Notes: generated by a model not told the origin, from the sequence alone. 64,000 nucleotides of DNA from Brevundimonas sp. (GCF_030682035.1 NZ_JAUXQZ010000014.1:124001-188000), one strand, 5' to 3'. Shown: positions 1 through 7,935, counted from the stretch's first letter. A program made the numbers and translations.

Positions 1-43
1 GATCAGGATGTGTTTGTACATGGCCAACTCCAGTGTCTAGGCG

Positions 44-1360
44 TCACTTCACAAAGGGCAGGACCCAGATGAGCATGCCGAGCACGTAGCACACGGCCGC
101 CGCAACCAGGGTGAAAGGCACGCTCCAGGACAAGAATTCGCGCAGCGAAACCTTGCGGTTTTCTTCGCGCTGGCAGATGTTGAGCGCGGCATACAGCGCC
201 GGTGCGCCGGCCACCGTGAGGTTGCTGCCCAGAGTGCCAGACCACAGCAGCATCCACCACAGCGGCCAGGGTTCCACGCCATCGGCCTGCAGGTCCTTGA
301 TGGTGCGCAGGAAGGTCAGGATGTAGGCGTCGTGCTCCACGATGCCGACGATGGGCACCGTCAGCCAGTACATCAACGTGGCCCCCAGCGCATAGCTCTC
401 GGTGAAGATCGGCCGCAGCTTGTCCGCCAGCAGATCCAGCAGGTGCATGCGCTCCAGCCCGCCGACGAGCGCGAACAGGGCCACGTAGAAGAAGATCGCG
501 CGCCAGTCGAGCTCGGCAAGGATCTCTTCGAAGTCGGGCGCCTTGACGCGGTCACCCAGCAACTCCAGCAGCAGCACCAGCGTCACGGCACCGGTCATGG
601 CGATGAAACCCAGCTTGACGCCCAGCGTCTGGCGCATGGCCATGCCCAGCACGGTGAGCAGGAACCAGCCGACCACGATGGTGGCGAATAGCTTGTTCGG
701 GATGCGGGTCTCTATGCCTATGCGCTCAATGTCCACCACCTGGCGCCCGTAGCCGCGAAAGCCGTAGGCATACATGGCCGCGAGGGTGATCACGAAGGTC
801 ACCATGAGGATCGGAAACGACGACGGCCGCCCGTGCTGCCAGAAGAAGTCCATGAACTCGGCGCCCGCCACGCTGTGCAGCATCTGCGGCGGCAGGTCGC
901 CCAGCAACATGGCCGAGCCCATGAAGTTGGCGGCGAAGCCGATCATCAGCACCAGCGGCGTCACCGGCAGCTTGAGTGCGCGGGCCAGTGGCAGCGCCAC
1001 CGGCGCCATCATCAGGATCACGACCACGTTGTCGACGAACATCGAGATCACCCCCGACAACACCGACAGGATCATCACCAGCAGGCCGGGCCGGCCACCC
1101 GACAGGCGCAACGCCTGCACGGAAAGCCAACTCGGCACGCCGGTCTTGCCGAAATACGAGGCGATGATCCAGACGCTGACCAGGATCGCCATCACGTTCC
1201 AGTCGACCAGCCCGAAGGCGTCGACGTCGGTCATGACGCCGATCCAGATCATGATGCTCACGCCGATCAGCGCGGCCACCGTACTGTCCACCACGTTGGT
1301 GATGACAACGATGATCGTGATTGCGAACACCGCAATCGTCAGCCATGCCATGGTGTCCAT
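44..1360 (-). CDS. ArsB/NhaD-type (SLC13-like) ion permease
   Basis: A 438-residue polytopic inner-membrane protein with about eleven hydrophobic segments, probably exchanging Na+ for H+ or carrying an anion. The conserved half-repeat near residues 105-125 reads FVDNVVVILMMAPVALPLA, and FAANFMGSAMLLGDLPP follows about 40 residues later; both match the ion-binding re-entrant segments of the ion transporter superfamily. The first 43 residues of the longest reading frame are low-complexity and are left out. The ATG at 1360 follows AAGGGG at good spacing and opens directly into a membrane segment. The gene is divergent from the kinase group across about 210 bp. NhaD antiporter and citrate/dicarboxylate carrier are both possible; the substrate cannot be read from sequence. 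Confidence 0.8.
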   Translation of the reverse strand: MDTMAWLTIAVFAITIIVVITNVVDSTVAALIGVSIMIWIGVMTDVDAFGLVDWNVMAILVSVWIIASYFGKTGVPSWLSVQALRLSGGRPGLLVMILSVLSGVISMFVDNVVVILMMAPVALPLARALKLPVTPLVLMIGFAANFMGSAMLLGDLPPQMLHSVAGAEFMDFFWQHGRPSSFPILMVTFVITLAAMYAYGFRGYGRQVVDIERIGIETRIPNKLFATIVVGWFLLTVLGMAMRQTLGVKLGFIAMTGAVTLVLLLELLGDRVKAPDFEEILAELDWRAIFFYVALFALVGGLERMHLLDLLADKLRPIFTESYALGATLMYWLTVPIVGIVEHDAYILTFLRTIKDLQADGVEPWPLWWMLLWSGTLGSNLTVAGAPALYAALNICQREENRKVSLREFLSWSVPFTLVAAAVCYVLGMLIWVLPFVK

Positions 1361-1572
1361 GCATCCCCTTCTTTGTTTTCCTTGCTCCGCGCTGCGGAGC
1401 GCTCGCGCCGGCAGCGCGAAAACATTTTGTCCTGGCCCGACAACGAGTCCGCTACGCAGTTTTGCGGATGCCGCCCCGGTGGGATCCAACGGCGCGTCAC
1501 CTCAGCCGGGGGGTGAGGCCGCATGCTAAGGTTTGCCGTACGCGCATTCGTGGCCCGCCTGGAGATTGAGAA

Positions 1573-2424
1573 ATGACCGCTGCGGACGCAATGCTCGGCA
1601 ACTACCGCCTCCAGCGCGTCCTCGGTCAGGGAGCCAGCGCCACGGTCCATCTGGCGCAGGATCAGCGCAGCGGCCTGTGGGTGGCGCTCAAGGTGCTGTC
1701 AGGCGCCTCGGCAGCCGGCGGCCAGCCCGCCGAGTTGCGCTCGCGCTTCCTGCAGGAGGCGCAGATCGCGCGCCGCCTGCGGCACCCGGACATCGTGGCG
1801 ATTCATGCCGCCGGCGAAACCGCGGGCTCGTTGTGGCTGGCCATGGAGTTGGTGCCTGGGCACTCGCTGGAGCGCTATGTGCAGCCCAGGCTGCTCTTGC
1901 CGCCCGCGCTGGCCATAGGCATTTGCATCCGCGTGGCGCGGGCCCTCGCCCACGCCCACGCCTTGGGTGTGGTGCACCGCGATATCAAACCCTCCAACGT
2001 GCTCGTCGATCTGGCCACCGATAGCGTGAAACTCACCGATTTCGGCACCGCCAGGCTGCTCGACGGCTGCCCGACCAAGACCGGGTTGATGCTGGGCACG
2101 CCCGCCTACACCGCGCCCGAGTTGCTGGCCGGCGCGGTGGGCGATGCCGCCAGCGATCTGTACTCACTGGGCGTCGTGCTGTTCGAGCTTCTCGCGGGTC
2201 GGCGCCCGCACGAGTCGGCCTCCATGGGTGAGCTGCTGCGCCAGGTCGCCATCGATTCCCCGCCCGACCTGCGGGAACTGCGCCCCGAACTGCCGGCGCC
2301 GCTGGCAGAAGTGGTCGCGCGCTTGCTGGTCAAGCGCCCGCACGACAGGCCGGCCGGCGCCGAGGCCGCGGCCTCGGCGCTGGCGGCCGTGCTGGCGCAA
2401 TGGCCCGACGCGCAAAGGCCCTGA
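1573..2424 (+). CDS. Hanks-type serine/threonine protein kinase, soluble
   Basis: The protein is 283 residues and almost entirely one kinase domain. It has the glycine loop LGQGASATVHLA (17-28), the ATP-binding lysine in VALK (K40), the catalytic loop HRDIKPSN (D137), the magnesium-binding DFGTA (D156) and the activation-segment end GTPAYTAPE. No transmembrane helix or extracellular sensor follows the domain, so it should act in the cytoplasm, unlike PknB-type receptor kinases. GGAG precedes the ATG. A PP2C phosphatase and an FHA protein follow on the same strand, forming a write-erase-read phospho-signalling set. Similar sets often sit with type VI secretion genes, but none are visible here. 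Targets are unknown. Confidence 0.93.
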   Translation: MTAADAMLGNYRLQRVLGQGASATVHLAQDQRSGLWVALKVLSGASAAGGQPAELRSRFLQEAQIARRLRHPDIVAIHAAGETAGSLWLAMELVPGHSLERYVQPRLLLPPALAIGICIRVARALAHAHALGVVHRDIKPSNVLVDLATDSVKLTDFGTARLLDGCPTKTGLMLGTPAYTAPELLAGAVGDAASDLYSLGVVLFELLAGRRPHESASMGELLRQVAIDSPPDLRELRPELPAPLAEVVARLLVKRPHDRPAGAEAAASALAAVLAQWPDAQRP

Positions 2425-2542
2425 AGGGCGCCTGCTCGATGTCACGCCGATGTGGTTTCCCACACGTCGGCAGCACCCGCGATCCGTTGCACAATCGCCC
2501 ACCGTTTCTAAAACTGCCCCGCCGGTGACCGCCCCTGTGCCC

Positions 2543-3328
2543 ATGACGATCGAGATCCATGCCGCGGTGGACCGTGGCATGGCGCGCAGCAACAACGAAG
2601 ACTCGGTGGCCACCGACGACGGCGTTTCCCTGGCCGTGCTGGCCGACGGAATGGGCGGCTACAACGCCGGCGAAGTGGCCAGCAATATGGCCACCAGTTT
2701 TATCCGCACCGAACTCGGCCGTTGGTTGCGCGAGGCCAGCAGCCAGGCCAGCGACGCAGAGGTCCGCCGGGCCATGGACATTTGCGTGGACAACGCCAAC
2801 CGCGCCATCTTCAACGCCGCCAATTCCAACCCCCAGTACGCCGGCATGGGCACCACGCTGGTGGTGGCCGTCTTCCGCGGCGACCACCTCCTGCTGGGCC
2901 ATGTGGGCGATTCGCGCTGCTACCGGTTGCGCAGCGGGCGGCTGCAGCAGATCACGCGCGACCACTCGCTGCTGCAGGAGCAGATCGACGCCGGCCTCAT
3001 CACGCCCGAGCAGGCGGCCTTCTCGGCCAACAAGAACCTCGTCACCCGCGCGGTGGGTGTCGAAGACACCGTGCTGCTGGAGACCCACCAGCACGAAGTC
3101 CTGCCCGGCGACACCTTCCTGATGTGCTCGGACGGGCTGTCCGACATGCTCGACGACACCGGCATCGCGCAGCTGTTGTTGGCCAACGACTCGCTGGAAA
3201 CCAGCAGTCACGAACTCATCGCAGCGGCCAACGATGCGGGAGGAAGGGATAATATCTCCGTGATTCTGGTGCGCGCCTCCGGCGGCGCGAGCGCACCGGC
3301 GCGGTCATGGTGGCCGTTCCGGCGTTGA
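2543..3328 (+). CDS. PP2C-family protein phosphatase (PppA/Stp1-like)
   Basis: A 261-residue metal-dependent phosphatase that should remove phosphate from proteins modified by the adjacent kinase. The metal-binding motifs are clear: the N-terminal RSNNED, LADGMGG near residues 34-40, LLGHVGDSRCY near 115, and the C-terminal GGRDNISVILV. The length fits the single-domain bacterial PP2C family. The frame is open much further upstream, but that part overlaps the kinase gene in another frame. The ATG at 2543, just before the usual N-terminal strand IEIHAAVDRG, is the natural start; an in-frame GTG six codons earlier is a weaker alternative. It lies about 120 bp after the kinase. Confidence 0.92.
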   Translation: MTIEIHAAVDRGMARSNNEDSVATDDGVSLAVLADGMGGYNAGEVASNMATSFIRTELGRWLREASSQASDAEVRRAMDICVDNANRAIFNAANSNPQYAGMGTTLVVAVFRGDHLLLGHVGDSRCYRLRSGRLQQITRDHSLLQEQIDAGLITPEQAAFSANKNLVTRAVGVEDTVLLETHQHEVLPGDTFLMCSDGLSDMLDDTGIAQLLLANDSLETSSHELIAAANDAGGRDNISVILVRASGGASAPARSWWPFRR

Positions 3329-3418
3329 CAGCGGCCGCGCGGCCGCCCACCGCAGAACAACGGCGCCAAGAGGCGCCATACCCGTTGCGGCTGGCAGCGA
3401 ATTGAAACGAGGGCAGGC

Positions 3419-4117
3419 ATGGGCAAGCTGGTAGTTTCGCTCGACGGTGTGGTCATCAAGGAAGTCCAGATCACCAAGGACAAGACCACCCTCGGCCGCC
3501 GTCCCTACAACGACATCGTGATCGACAACCTCGCCGTCAGCGGCGAGCACGCCGTGCTGCAGATGGTGGGCGCCGACGTCTTCATCGAAGACCTCAACAG
3601 CACCAACGGCACCTACATCAACGGCAAGGCGATCAAGAAGCAGCTGCTCACGCACAACGACACCGTCGAAATCGGCAAGTACAAGATCAAGTACCTGGTC
3701 GACGATTCGGGCGAGTACGAAAAGACCCTGGTCATGCGGCCGGGAATCGGCCTGCCGCCGCTGGGCGCAGACACCCCGGCGCACGCGGGGGGCGCGGCGG
3801 CGCATGTCGGCACGGCCAACTACGGCGGCATCGGCGCCGCGGTGGCGCCACCGGCCCACCCGGCGTCCATCAAGGTGCTCAATGGCGCCGCGGCGGGGCG
3901 CGAGGTGACGCTGACCAAGGTCGTCACCACGGTCGGCAAGCCGGGCGTGCAGGTGGCCTCGATCACGCGGCGGCCCAACGGCTACGCCTTCGCCCACGTC
4001 GAAGGCGCCACCCGGCCCAGCATCAACGGCGTGCCGCTGGTGGGCGACTCGGTGCCGCTGCGCAATGGCGACGTGATCGAACTCGCCGGCACCCAGATGC
4101 AATTCATCTTCCGATAG
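3419..4117 (+). CDS. FHA-domain phosphothreonine-binding protein
   Basis: A 232-residue soluble protein. Residues about 22-75 form a canonical FHA domain, with LGRRPYNDIVID, the phosphopeptide-binding serine-histidine pair in SGEH, and NSTNGTYING. A small-residue linker follows. The C-terminal part (about 150-232) looks like a second, degenerate FHA fold: it keeps SINGVPL and LRNGDVIEL but lacks the GR and SxxH signature. The likely role is to read threonine phosphorylation set by the upstream kinase and removed by the PP2C phosphatase, but this rests on gene order only. It is about 90 bp after the phosphatase and probably in the same transcript. Confidence 0.9.
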   Translation: MGKLVVSLDGVVIKEVQITKDKTTLGRRPYNDIVIDNLAVSGEHAVLQMVGADVFIEDLNSTNGTYINGKAIKKQLLTHNDTVEIGKYKIKYLVDDSGEYEKTLVMRPGIGLPPLGADTPAHAGGAAAHVGTANYGGIGAAVAPPAHPASIKVLNGAAAGREVTLTKVVTTVGKPGVQVASITRRPNGYAFAHVEGATRPSINGVPLVGDSVPLRNGDVIELAGTQMQFIFR

Positions 4118-4353
4118 ACCGGACACGCCTGCGGCGCGCCGTTCTATCTCGCCGCGTTCGAGCGGGCGCTGCGCGCCGCTCAACTTGGCGCGAAAGACCC
4201 TTCGGTCTGCGGCCGTGACGGGGTTCACGGGGAGGCCATTTGCCTCGGAAGCAAGGCCCGCAATTGCGGCTCCTTGCCTTGCGCGGGCGAGGGCGGGCGG
4301 TCAGCATCGACCCCCTTGTCCGCCTCATCGGTGGCCCCCGCTCGCACCGCCTC

Positions 4354-5133
4354 ATGCAGATCCGTGTCCTCGGTTGTTCGGGATCGATTGCCGCCGGCAG
4401 CCGAACCACTTCGTTCCTGCTCGACGACCACGTGCTCATCGATGCCGGCACCGGCGTCGGTGACCTCACGCTGGACGAGCTGGCGCGCATCGACCACATC
4501 CTGGTCACGCACTCGCACCTCGACCACGTGCTGGCCATCGGCCTGCTCGCCGACAGCGTCGCCCGGCGCCGCCAGGCCGCGGCAAGACCGCCCGTCGTGG
4601 TGCATGCGCTGGCCGCCACCATTGCCGCGCTGCGGCTGCACATCTTCAACGGCGTGATCTGGCCCGACTTCACCCGGCTGCCCGACCCCGCGCACCCGGT
4701 GCTGCGCTTCGAGGCCGTCGAAGTCGGGGAAGTGCTGTCGCTGGGCGCGCGGCGCGCGGAGGTGCTGCCGGCCTGCCACACCGTCCCGGCGGTGGGCTAC
4801 GCGGTGCTGGGTGCGCAAGGCGCCTGGGTCTTCACCGGCGACACGGGGCCCAACCCCGCCCTGTGGCAGCGCCTGCGCAGCCTGCCCGTGGGCACGCTGG
4901 TCATCGAGACGGCCTTCCGCAACGACGAGCTTGCCCTGGCCGAACGCAGCCAGCACCTGTGCCCGGCGCAACTGCAGCGCGAACTGTCGCAACTGGCCAC
5001 GCCCGCCGAGGTCTTCATCACCCACATCAAGCCCGGCGAGGTGGATGCGGTGATGGCGGAGATCGGGGCCCACGCCAGCCCCCACCGCATCCGCGCGCTG
5101 GCCACAGGGCAGCGAATGACCTTGGTCGACTGA
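4354..5133 (+). CDS. Metallo-beta-lactamase-fold phosphodiesterase (class II cyclic-nucleotide PDE-like)
   Basis: A 259-residue hydrolase with the dinuclear-metal motif HSHLDH near residues 53-58, preceded by VLIDAGTGVG and followed by distal ligands in LPACHTVPAVGYAV, FTGDTGPN and THIKPGE. This layout is that of class II 3',5'-cyclic-nucleotide phosphodiesterases (CpdP/PDE1 type) rather than lactamases. The in-frame sequence before the ATG at 4354 is low-complexity and was excluded. It follows the FHA gene after 236 bp with no other gene between, and may belong functionally to the same signalling group. cAMP is the likeliest substrate, but other phosphodiesters or a tRNase Z-like role cannot be excluded. 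Confidence 0.82.
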   Translation: MQIRVLGCSGSIAAGSRTTSFLLDDHVLIDAGTGVGDLTLDELARIDHILVTHSHLDHVLAIGLLADSVARRRQAAARPPVVVHALAATIAALRLHIFNGVIWPDFTRLPDPAHPVLRFEAVEVGEVLSLGARRAEVLPACHTVPAVGYAVLGAQGAWVFTGDTGPNPALWQRLRSLPVGTLVIETAFRNDELALAERSQHLCPAQLQRELSQLATPAEVFITHIKPGEVDAVMAEIGAHASPHRIRALATGQRMTLVD

Positions 5134-5146
5134 CTGCCGCTGGATG

Positions 5147-5159
5147 TTGTAGATACAAT
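5147..5159 (+). promoter_or_regulatory. brnTA promoter/operator: palindrome overlapping a -10 box
   Basis: TTGTA-GA-TACAA is a perfect 5-2-5 inverted repeat at 5147-5158. It overlaps a good -10 hexamer, TACAAT (5154-5159). Transcription from this hexamer would begin near 5166, the first base of the brnT GTG codon. BrnA antitoxins are known to repress their own operons, so this is a plausible BrnA site. The -35 region (near 5131) is poor. Confidence 0.45.
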
Positions 5160-5165
5160 TATCGG

Positions 5166-5441
5166 GTGCGCATCTCGTACGACCCAGCCAAACGGGAACG
5201 AACGTTGAGGGATCGCGGCCTCGACTTTGACGACGCTGTGGTCGTGTTCGAAGGCGAGACCGTCGAGGTCGAGGATGCGCGCAAGGACTACGGTGAACGG
5301 CGGATCATTTGCTTCGGTACCCTGGAAAAGCGCCTCGTAGTCATTGGGTACACGCAACGGGGTCCGGTACGCCAAATCTTCAGCATGCGAAAGGCCAATG
5401 ACCGTGAGCAAACTCGCCTCGCGCCGTACTTTGGGCTCTGA
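5166..5441 (+). CDS. brnT: BrnT-family ribonuclease toxin
   Basis: A 91-residue RelE-like toxin of type II toxin-antitoxin systems. It has the family opening SYDPAKRERTLRDRGLDF, then VVVFEG, DYGERRIICFG, and the C-terminal RQIFSMRKAND that carries basic catalytic residues. BrnT cleaves RNA and inhibits growth until BrnA binds it. The only sensible start is the GTG at 5166: upstream in-frame codons include no ATG, and the -10 box is so close that the message may be leaderless. The last 44 nt overlap the brnA antitoxin gene, the usual toxin-first order of this family. Confidence 0.9.
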   Translation: MRISYDPAKRERTLRDRGLDFDDAVVVFEGETVEVEDARKDYGERRIICFGTLEKRLVVIGYTQRGPVRQIFSMRKANDREQTRLAPYFGL

Positions 5442-5697
5442 CCTGGCGCGCGTCGATGCGCATGTCGTCAAGCCCGCTGAGTACAAGGAACTTCCCGAAC
5501 TCACCGACGATATGCTCGCCCGCGCCGTGGTGAAGAAGGGGGGCCGCCCTCGTTTGCCCAACCCGAGGCAACTGATTTCATTGCGCCTGCCCGCTGAGGT
5601 CCTGGCCCGTTGGCGTGCCACAGGTCCTGGCTGGCAGACCCGGATGGCCGAGCGTCTGGCCCAGACGCCGGTCCCAAGGGTGAAAAGCGAAACCTGA
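5398..5697 (+). CDS. brnA: BrnA-family antitoxin
   Basis: A 99-residue antitoxin paired with BrnT. The N-terminal half is the flexible toxin-binding part (PELTDDMLARAVV). The C-terminal half is a ribbon-helix-helix DNA-binding domain with the hallmark ISLRLPAEVLARWRATGPGW followed by QTRM. BrnA dimers neutralise BrnT and repress the operon. The ATG at 5398 lies inside brnT, so the two are translationally coupled. Earlier in-frame codons would place the start deeper in brnT and are not supported by conserved sequence. Confidence 0.9.
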   Translation: MTVSKLASRRTLGSDLARVDAHVVKPAEYKELPELTDDMLARAVVKKGGRPRLPNPRQLISLRLPAEVLARWRATGPGWQTRMAERLAQTPVPRVKSET

Positions 5698-5721
5698 GCT
5701 CATCCCGCTGAGCCGGGCAGA

Positions 5722-5859
5722 GTGACGAATTACTGCGGCAAGTTCCTGGTTCGCGTGCCCCGCAGCCTGCATGCGCGGCTGGCGCGGCGTGCGGCGCAAG
5801 AGGGCGTGAGCCTGAATCAGTTCTTGACGGGTGTGCTGGCCAGCGAGGTGGGAGCTTGA
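5722..5859 (+). pseudogene. HicB-like antitoxin remnant (C-terminal ribbon-helix-helix only)
   Basis: A 45-codon frame opening with GTG and encoding GKFLVRVPRSLHARLARRAA then EGVSLNQFLTGVLASE. This is the C-terminal ribbon-helix-helix segment typical of HicB antitoxins and of stand-alone 'HicB family' proteins. The usual N-terminal RNase-H-like half is absent, as is any HicA toxin, and no clear ribosome site precedes the GTG. It starts 25 bp after brnA and may be a decayed fragment or a minimal DNA-binding protein. It is the only sequence between brnA and the next TA pair. Confidence 0.5.
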
Positions 5860-5878
5860 CCCGAACCGGCCAGCGCGC

Positions 5879-6169
5879 TCAGTAACCCGCTTCGCGTTGG
5901 TGACGCACGGACAGGACGACCGTCGTGCTGCCGACGCAGCGGTACAAGGCCAGATAGCCGCTGTCGCCAAAGTCGATCAACCACTCACGGTATTCGGGTT
6001 CCATGTCCTCTACCGGCCGGCCGATCCCGGGCTGCTGCGCGATGACCTTCACGCCATCGCGAATGGCTTTCACCGCGCGCCTGGCGGCGTCAGCGTTCTT
6101 CTGGGCCAGAAATCCGTGGAGCCTGTGTACGTCGCGCAGGGCAGCCGGCGCCCAGATCAGACGTGGCAT
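5879..6169 (-). CDS. ParE/RelE-superfamily toxin
   Basis: A 96-residue small basic toxin of the RelE/ParE fold. The N-terminus PRLIWAPAALRDVHRLHGFL and the middle QQPGIGRPVEDM, then REWLIDFGDSGYLALYR and a C-terminal strand VVLSVRHQREAGY, match plasmid-stabilisation ParE-type toxins. ParE members poison gyrase and RelE members cleave mRNA; the sequence does not decide which. Its start overlaps the upstream antitoxin by 13 nt, so antitoxin is translated first. It is convergent with the HicB scrap. Confidence 0.88.
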   Translation of the reverse strand: MPRLIWAPAALRDVHRLHGFLAQKNADAARRAVKAIRDGVKVIAQQPGIGRPVEDMEPEYREWLIDFGDSGYLALYRCVGSTTVVLSVRHQREAGY

Positions 6170-6456
6170 TCAGGCGGCTCCTCGTCCTTGCCTGCTTCCA
6201 ACTTGGCGAGCCAGTCTTCAGCCTCGTCTTGCGTGACATGCAGGCCGGTGGCCTGGTAGTCGCTCCAGGCCTTGAATGCGTCTTGCCGGAGGGCCTCGCG
6301 TTTTTCCTCGCGCTCGACGTACTGGCGAATACCTTCACGCATCAGCCAATGCGGGCTGCGCTTGCGGGCGAGCGCCAGGCGCTTGACGCGCTCTTTGATG
6401 TCCGGCTCCAGCTTGATCGCCACAGGGTGGGCCGTGGGCACGCTTGTCGTGGTCAT
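6157..6456 (-). CDS. CopG-family ribbon-helix-helix antitoxin
   Basis: A 99-residue antitoxin. Residues about 12-45 (VAIKLEPDIKERVKRLALA, then RSPHWLMREGIRQYVE) are a ribbon-helix-helix DNA-binding domain. The acidic C-terminal half (WSDYQATGLHVTQDEAEDWL) is the usual toxin-binding tail for a ParE partner. The ATG at 6456 is preferred; a TTG five codons earlier only adds an unconserved VLIF. The preceding 60 bp is conspicuously AT-rich for this genome and should hold the promoter and self-repression site. It is translated just before, and overlaps, the toxin gene. Confidence 0.87.
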   Translation of the reverse strand: MTTTSVPTAHPVAIKLEPDIKERVKRLALARKRSPHWLMREGIRQYVEREEKREALRQDAFKAWSDYQATGLHVTQDEAEDWLAKLEAGKDEEPPECHV

Positions 6457-6645
6457 GAAAATTAGCACCAAGTATTTATGAGTATCACCTTAACAGAACT
6501 TCGAGGTCTTCACTCGACCCGGCAAGACCCATCGTGGTGACGTTTTGCGTCAGCTGCGGCGCCTGGCGGCCGGTGCAGGGTTTGAGAGTTGACCGAAATC
6601 GTCACTCGGTGTGGCAAATGTCTCGGTATCCGGCCAGTTCCGGCC

Positions 6646-6661
6646 TGGCACGGCCCCTGCA
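6646..6661 (+). promoter_or_regulatory. sigma-54 (RpoN) promoter of pilA
   Basis: TGGCACGGCCCCTGCA fits the RpoN consensus TGGCACG-N4-TTGCW at every position except the first T of TTGC. The invariant GG (6647-6648) and GC (6659-6660) have correct spacing. Transcription would start near 6672, about 35 bp before the pilA ATG. RpoN with the PilS/PilR two-component system is the established control of type IV pilin genes, so family and site agree. No PilR site was identified with confidence. Confidence 0.82.
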
Positions 6662-6705
6662 TTCGAGGGGGTGTCTCTCCCCCCACCCTGCCCCAGGAGT
6701 TTTCA

Positions 6706-7173
6706 ATGAAGCGTGTTCAACAAGGTTTCACCCTGATCGAACTGATGATCGTCGTGGCGATCATCGGCATCCTGGCGGCGGTGGCGCTGCCGGCGTACAA
6801 GGACTACACGATCAAGGCCAAGATGTCTGAAGTGGTGTTGGCGGCCAGTCAGTGCCGGACCACGATCGCGGAGACCTACCAGACAGCTTCTGCGGGCGCG
6901 GCACCAGGCGCAAACGGCTGGGGTTGCGGCGAGAACAGCTCGTCGACGAAGTATGTTGCCAAGGTCGAAACCGATGCAAACGGCGTGATCACCGTAACTT
7001 CCCAAGGGTTCGGCGACAACGCGATCGATGGCAAGACGGTTACCCTGACCCCGGCGACTAGCGCCAATCCGCCTGTCGCGTTGACGACGGCGGCGATTCC
7101 GACCCAGGTCGGTACCTTCGTGTGCGCTGCGGGGACTATGCCTGCCAAGTACCTGCCCGGCTCTTGCAAATAA
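6706..7173 (+). CDS. pilA: Type IV major pilin
   Basis: A 155-residue prepilin. The leader MKRVQQG is cut by PilD before the N-methylated phenylalanine of FTLIELM; the essential glutamate at mature position 5 is present. The hydrophobic N-terminal helix runs through [20 protein letters not shown]. Two cysteine pairs are visible: C-R in the alpha-beta loop (SQCRTT, WGCGE) and the C-terminal D-region pair [18 protein letters not shown]. Short length and a short D-region resemble PilE-type group IVa pilins. AGGAG precedes the ATG chosen. A sigma-54 promoter lies upstream and a terminator downstream, so it is monocistronic. The globular part reads as lower GC than neighbouring genes. Confidence 0.95.
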   Translation: MKRVQQGFTLIELMIVVAIIGILAAVALPAYKDYTIKAKMSEVVLAASQCRTTIAETYQTASAGAAPGANGWGCGENSSSTKYVAKVETDANGVITVTSQGFGDNAIDGKTVTLTPATSANPPVALTTAAIPTQVGTFVCAAGTMPAKYLPGSCK

Positions 7174-7191
7174 GGTCTTCCGGAGACGGGG

Positions 7192-7285
7192 CCAGGTCTT
7201 GCCTGTTGCCCACCCCCTTCGCCCCTTCCCAAAACAGCAAAGCGGCCTTCGGGCCGCTTTTTCGCTGGGGGTACCGGGCAGGGGG
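7192..7285. repeat. Dispersed hairpin repeat, copy 1 (also terminates pilA)
   Basis: The interval shares the order CAGGTCTTGCC, a C-rich stretch, CAGCAAAGCGGCC, TCGGGCCGCTTT, TCGCTGGG and GGCAGGGGGCGC with a second copy at 8809-8910. A shorter relative lies at 8018-8044. The two full copies bracket the DUF433/DUF5615 and MntA/HepT modules. Hairpin-bearing repeats of this size resemble REP/BIME elements mobilised by RAYT (Y1-type) transposases, but no such transposase gene is in the window. Confidence 0.6.
7239..7262. terminator. Intrinsic terminator between pilA and the DUF5615 gene
   Basis: AAAGCGGCC, loop TTCG, GGCCGCTTT is a perfect 9-bp stem followed by further T residues on the plus strand. 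It lies about 65 bp after the pilA stop. On the minus strand the stem is followed by TTTGCTGTTTT, so it could also end the convergent DUF433/DUF5615 transcript. It is embedded in the dispersed repeat described separately. Confidence 0.8.
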
Positions 7286-7360
7286 CGCGCAACGCGAGCT
7301 GCGGGGTTCCATCGTGTGTGCGTTGCCGGGCGCGCCCCTGCAAACCGATTGGTGACGGCC

Positions 7361-7708
7361 TCAATCCCGGATGGTCAAATGGTCACGCCCGAGTTCGATG
7401 AACGCGGCCTCAGCGAAGGCCGACTCGACTTGCGCCAAGGCGGCACGGACCACGACCTCCAGGGCGTCGTTGCTGATATTTCCCGTGGTGACAAGCCACA
7501 GGCGCCGCGGCCTCCCGCGCAGAAGACGAGCCTGCACGAAGTCGTCGTCCTTGGTCACCAGGATCCGGTCTTCGAGGTCCGCGCGCTCAATCAGCTCCGC
7601 GTCGGATGTCCGGTTGCCGAGCGGCAGACCCGCCGTGTGAACGGCGTCGTGCGGCCCCAGCCAAGCGCACATGCGGCGCGGCAGTTGCGCGTCGATGAGG
7701 AACTTCAC
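7361..7708 (-). CDS. DUF5615 PIN-like nuclease, probable toxin
   Basis: A 115-residue protein with the compact PIN-like fold of DUF5615. Acidic residues expected for metal binding are in FLIDAQLPRRM (N-terminus), SDAELIERA and ILVTKDDDF. These proteins are predicted RNases that pair with DUF433 antitoxins. The gene starts 4 nt inside the upstream DUF433 gene, so the two are coupled. Activity has not been shown for this subfamily as far as I know, so the toxin role is inferred from pairing and fold. The CDS ends about 100 bp from the pilA terminator hairpin. Confidence 0.85.
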   Translation of the reverse strand: MKFLIDAQLPRRMCAWLGPHDAVHTAGLPLGNRTSDAELIERADLEDRILVTKDDDFVQARLLRGRPRRLWLVTTGNISNDALEVVVRAALAQVESAFAEAAFIELGRDHLTIRD

Positions 7709-7935
7709 GCCGCCAGGCGGTCAATACGCTTGGTGTGCGACAGCTTGGCCGCAAAGTCGAGCACGGCGAGGATGTCCTCGCGCTCCAGATCGGGATAGTC
7801 GGCGAGGATGTCCTCCATGGTCATGCCGCCGGCCAGCCACTCGAGAACGCTTTCGACCGGGTAGCGCAGACCCCGAACACAAGGCTTGCCGTGACAGATC
7901 GCGGTGTCGATCGTGATGCGAGGGGAGGTGGTCAT
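7705..7935 (-). CDS. DUF433 (VapB45-like) antitoxin
   Basis: A 76-residue protein with the DUF433 signature RITIDTAICHGKPCVRGLRY followed by PVESVLEWLAGGMTMEDIL and the helix-turn-helix-like DYPDLEREDILAVLDFAA. DUF433 proteins are DNA-binding antitoxins placed before a PIN or PIN-like toxin. The ATG at 7935 is used because the additional upstream codons are unconserved and it is preceded by a modest GA-rich stretch. It overlaps the DUF5615 gene by 4 nt and is translated first. Confidence 0.86.
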   Translation of the reverse strand: MTTSPRITIDTAICHGKPCVRGLRYPVESVLEWLAGGMTMEDILADYPDLEREDILAVLDFAAKLSHTKRIDRLAA

